Positions 63,539 through 64,000 of a stretch of DNA of 64,000 bases are shown in pieces. Positions within the stretch are counted from its first letter, which is position 1; the number at the start of each line of letters is the position of its first letter. Under the pieces are notes generated by a model. The model saw only the letters and a program-made list of their open reading frames with translations. It searched no databases and was not told where the DNA came from. The stretch comes from JAHZMA01 sp965205905 (lineage in GTDB: Bacteria > Pseudomonadota > Alphaproteobacteria > JABAAW01 > JAHZMA01), in the NCBI GenBank assembly GCA_965205905.1, contig CBDBHZ010000013.1:62001-126000 (forward strand). Reading direction: 5' to 3'. The translations under genes were made by a program, and so were the position numbers.

Positions 63539-64000
63539 TCAATTTTCGCTTAAGAGTTCTACATTCAGGCATAGTGAATGCAATTCTTTAATTAATACAT
63601 TAAAGGATTCTGGTATGCCCGCTTCAAAATTATTATCGCCACGCACAATCGCTTCATAGACTTTGGTGCGTCCCGAAATATCATCAGATTTCACGGTAAG
63701 CATTTCTTGCAATGTGTAAGCAGCACCGTAGGCTTCAAGTGCCCATACTTCCATCTCACCAAAACGCTGACCGCCAAATTGTGCTTTACCACCAAGCGGC
63801 TGTTGCGTTACCAGTGAATAGGGACCAATAGAACGGGCATGGATTTTATCATCAACCAGATGGTGTAATTTCAGCATATAAATATAGCCAACTGTTACCA
63901 TGCGATCAAAATATTCGCCTGTTCTGCCATCAATCAGCTTCATCTGACCGCTGGTAGGCAAGCCCGCACGTTCAAGCAAACTGTTCAACTTATCTTCTTT
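63539..64000 (-). CDS. rpoB: RNA polymerase beta subunit, C-terminal end (continues past the window)
   Basis: About 153 residues of the C-terminus are seen: GLPTSGQMKLIDGRTGE, VGYIYMLKLHHLVDDKIHARS, LGGKAQFGGQRFGEMEVWALEAYGA, ending before rpoC. The frame is open to the right edge. Normal rpoB-rpoC order. Confidence 0.97.
   Translation of the reverse strand, partial: KEDKLNSLLERAGLPTSGQMKLIDGRTGEYFDRMVTVGYIYMLKLHHLVDDKIHARSIGPYSLVTQQPLGGKAQFGGQRFGEMEVWALEAYGAAYTLQEMLTVKSDDISGRTKVYEAIVRGDNNFEAGIPESFNVLIKELHSLCLNVELLSEN

Noticed and set aside
1..64000. CRISPR arrays, prophage or insertion sequences
   Set aside because: No regularly spaced short repeats with unique spacers, no phage structural genes and no transposase were found; the repeats seen are palindromic mosaics.

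Overview
The window looks like about 64 kb of an alphaproteobacterial chromosome of moderate to low GC, probably marine or aquatic. The lineage is inferred from a ChpT-type histidine phosphotransferase, an SRP RNA gene directly upstream of dnaX-ybaB, an rpoB-rpoC pair, a fused NuoE/NuoF-type formate dehydrogenase subunit, and a likely 2,3-dihydroxypropanesulfonate/sulfolactate pathway. I cannot name a genus. Layout: 1-8.6 kb holds very large surface lipoprotein genes built from repeated TbpB-like beta-barrel modules; one is now split by an in-frame stop and a one-base frameshift. 8.7-20 kb is ordinary chromosome: bolA-grxD, a Bcr/CflA exporter, an aldo/keto reductase, a CDP-alcohol phosphotransferase next to a Psd-like protein, rimI-like, tRNA-Gln, a Slam (DUF560) translocator with its own small TbpB-like lipoprotein, a CsoR-type regulator with a metal permease, azlCD and a nitroreductase. 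20-23.8 kb is accessory: mosaic palindromic repeats, a candidate structured RNA of unknown class with promoter and terminators, and a restriction-modification pair (C5 methylase plus a GHKL/MORC-like ATPase fused to a PD-(D/E)xK nuclease) beside tRNA-Ser. 23.9-33.1 kb holds chpT, a formate dehydrogenase beta subunit, a sulfite dehydrogenase with its cytochrome (SorAB-like), three membrane-anchored glucose/sorbosone-dehydrogenase-like paralogues and a cytochrome c. 33.1-41 kb holds an orphan HigA antitoxin, an aldehyde dehydrogenase, ybaB, dnaX, SRP RNA and an ynjBCD-like ABC transporter. 41-43.6 kb is repeats, a small acidic protein, tRNA-Ala and a methylase-HNH fusion. 43.6-51.1 kb is a catabolic cluster (FAH, HpsN-like, a broken zinc dehydrogenase, SuyA, SuyB, aminotransferase) and an SbmA/BacA-like transporter. 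51.7-54.8 kb is another three-module lipoprotein, and 54.9-64 kb is the core: PBP1A, amidase, rpoC and the end of rpoB. How the parts work together: HpsN would oxidise dihydroxypropanesulfonate to sulfolactate, SuyAB would release sulfite, and SorAB, 18 kb away, would oxidise the sulfite to sulfate. The Slam protein would move TbpB-like lipoproteins to the cell surface; its cognate lipoprotein is adjacent, and the giant multi-module lipoproteins are plausible extra clients. Six clusters of G-run palindromic repeats fill most long intergenic gaps. Several frameshifts could be either true pseudogenes or assembly errors; raw reads would decide.
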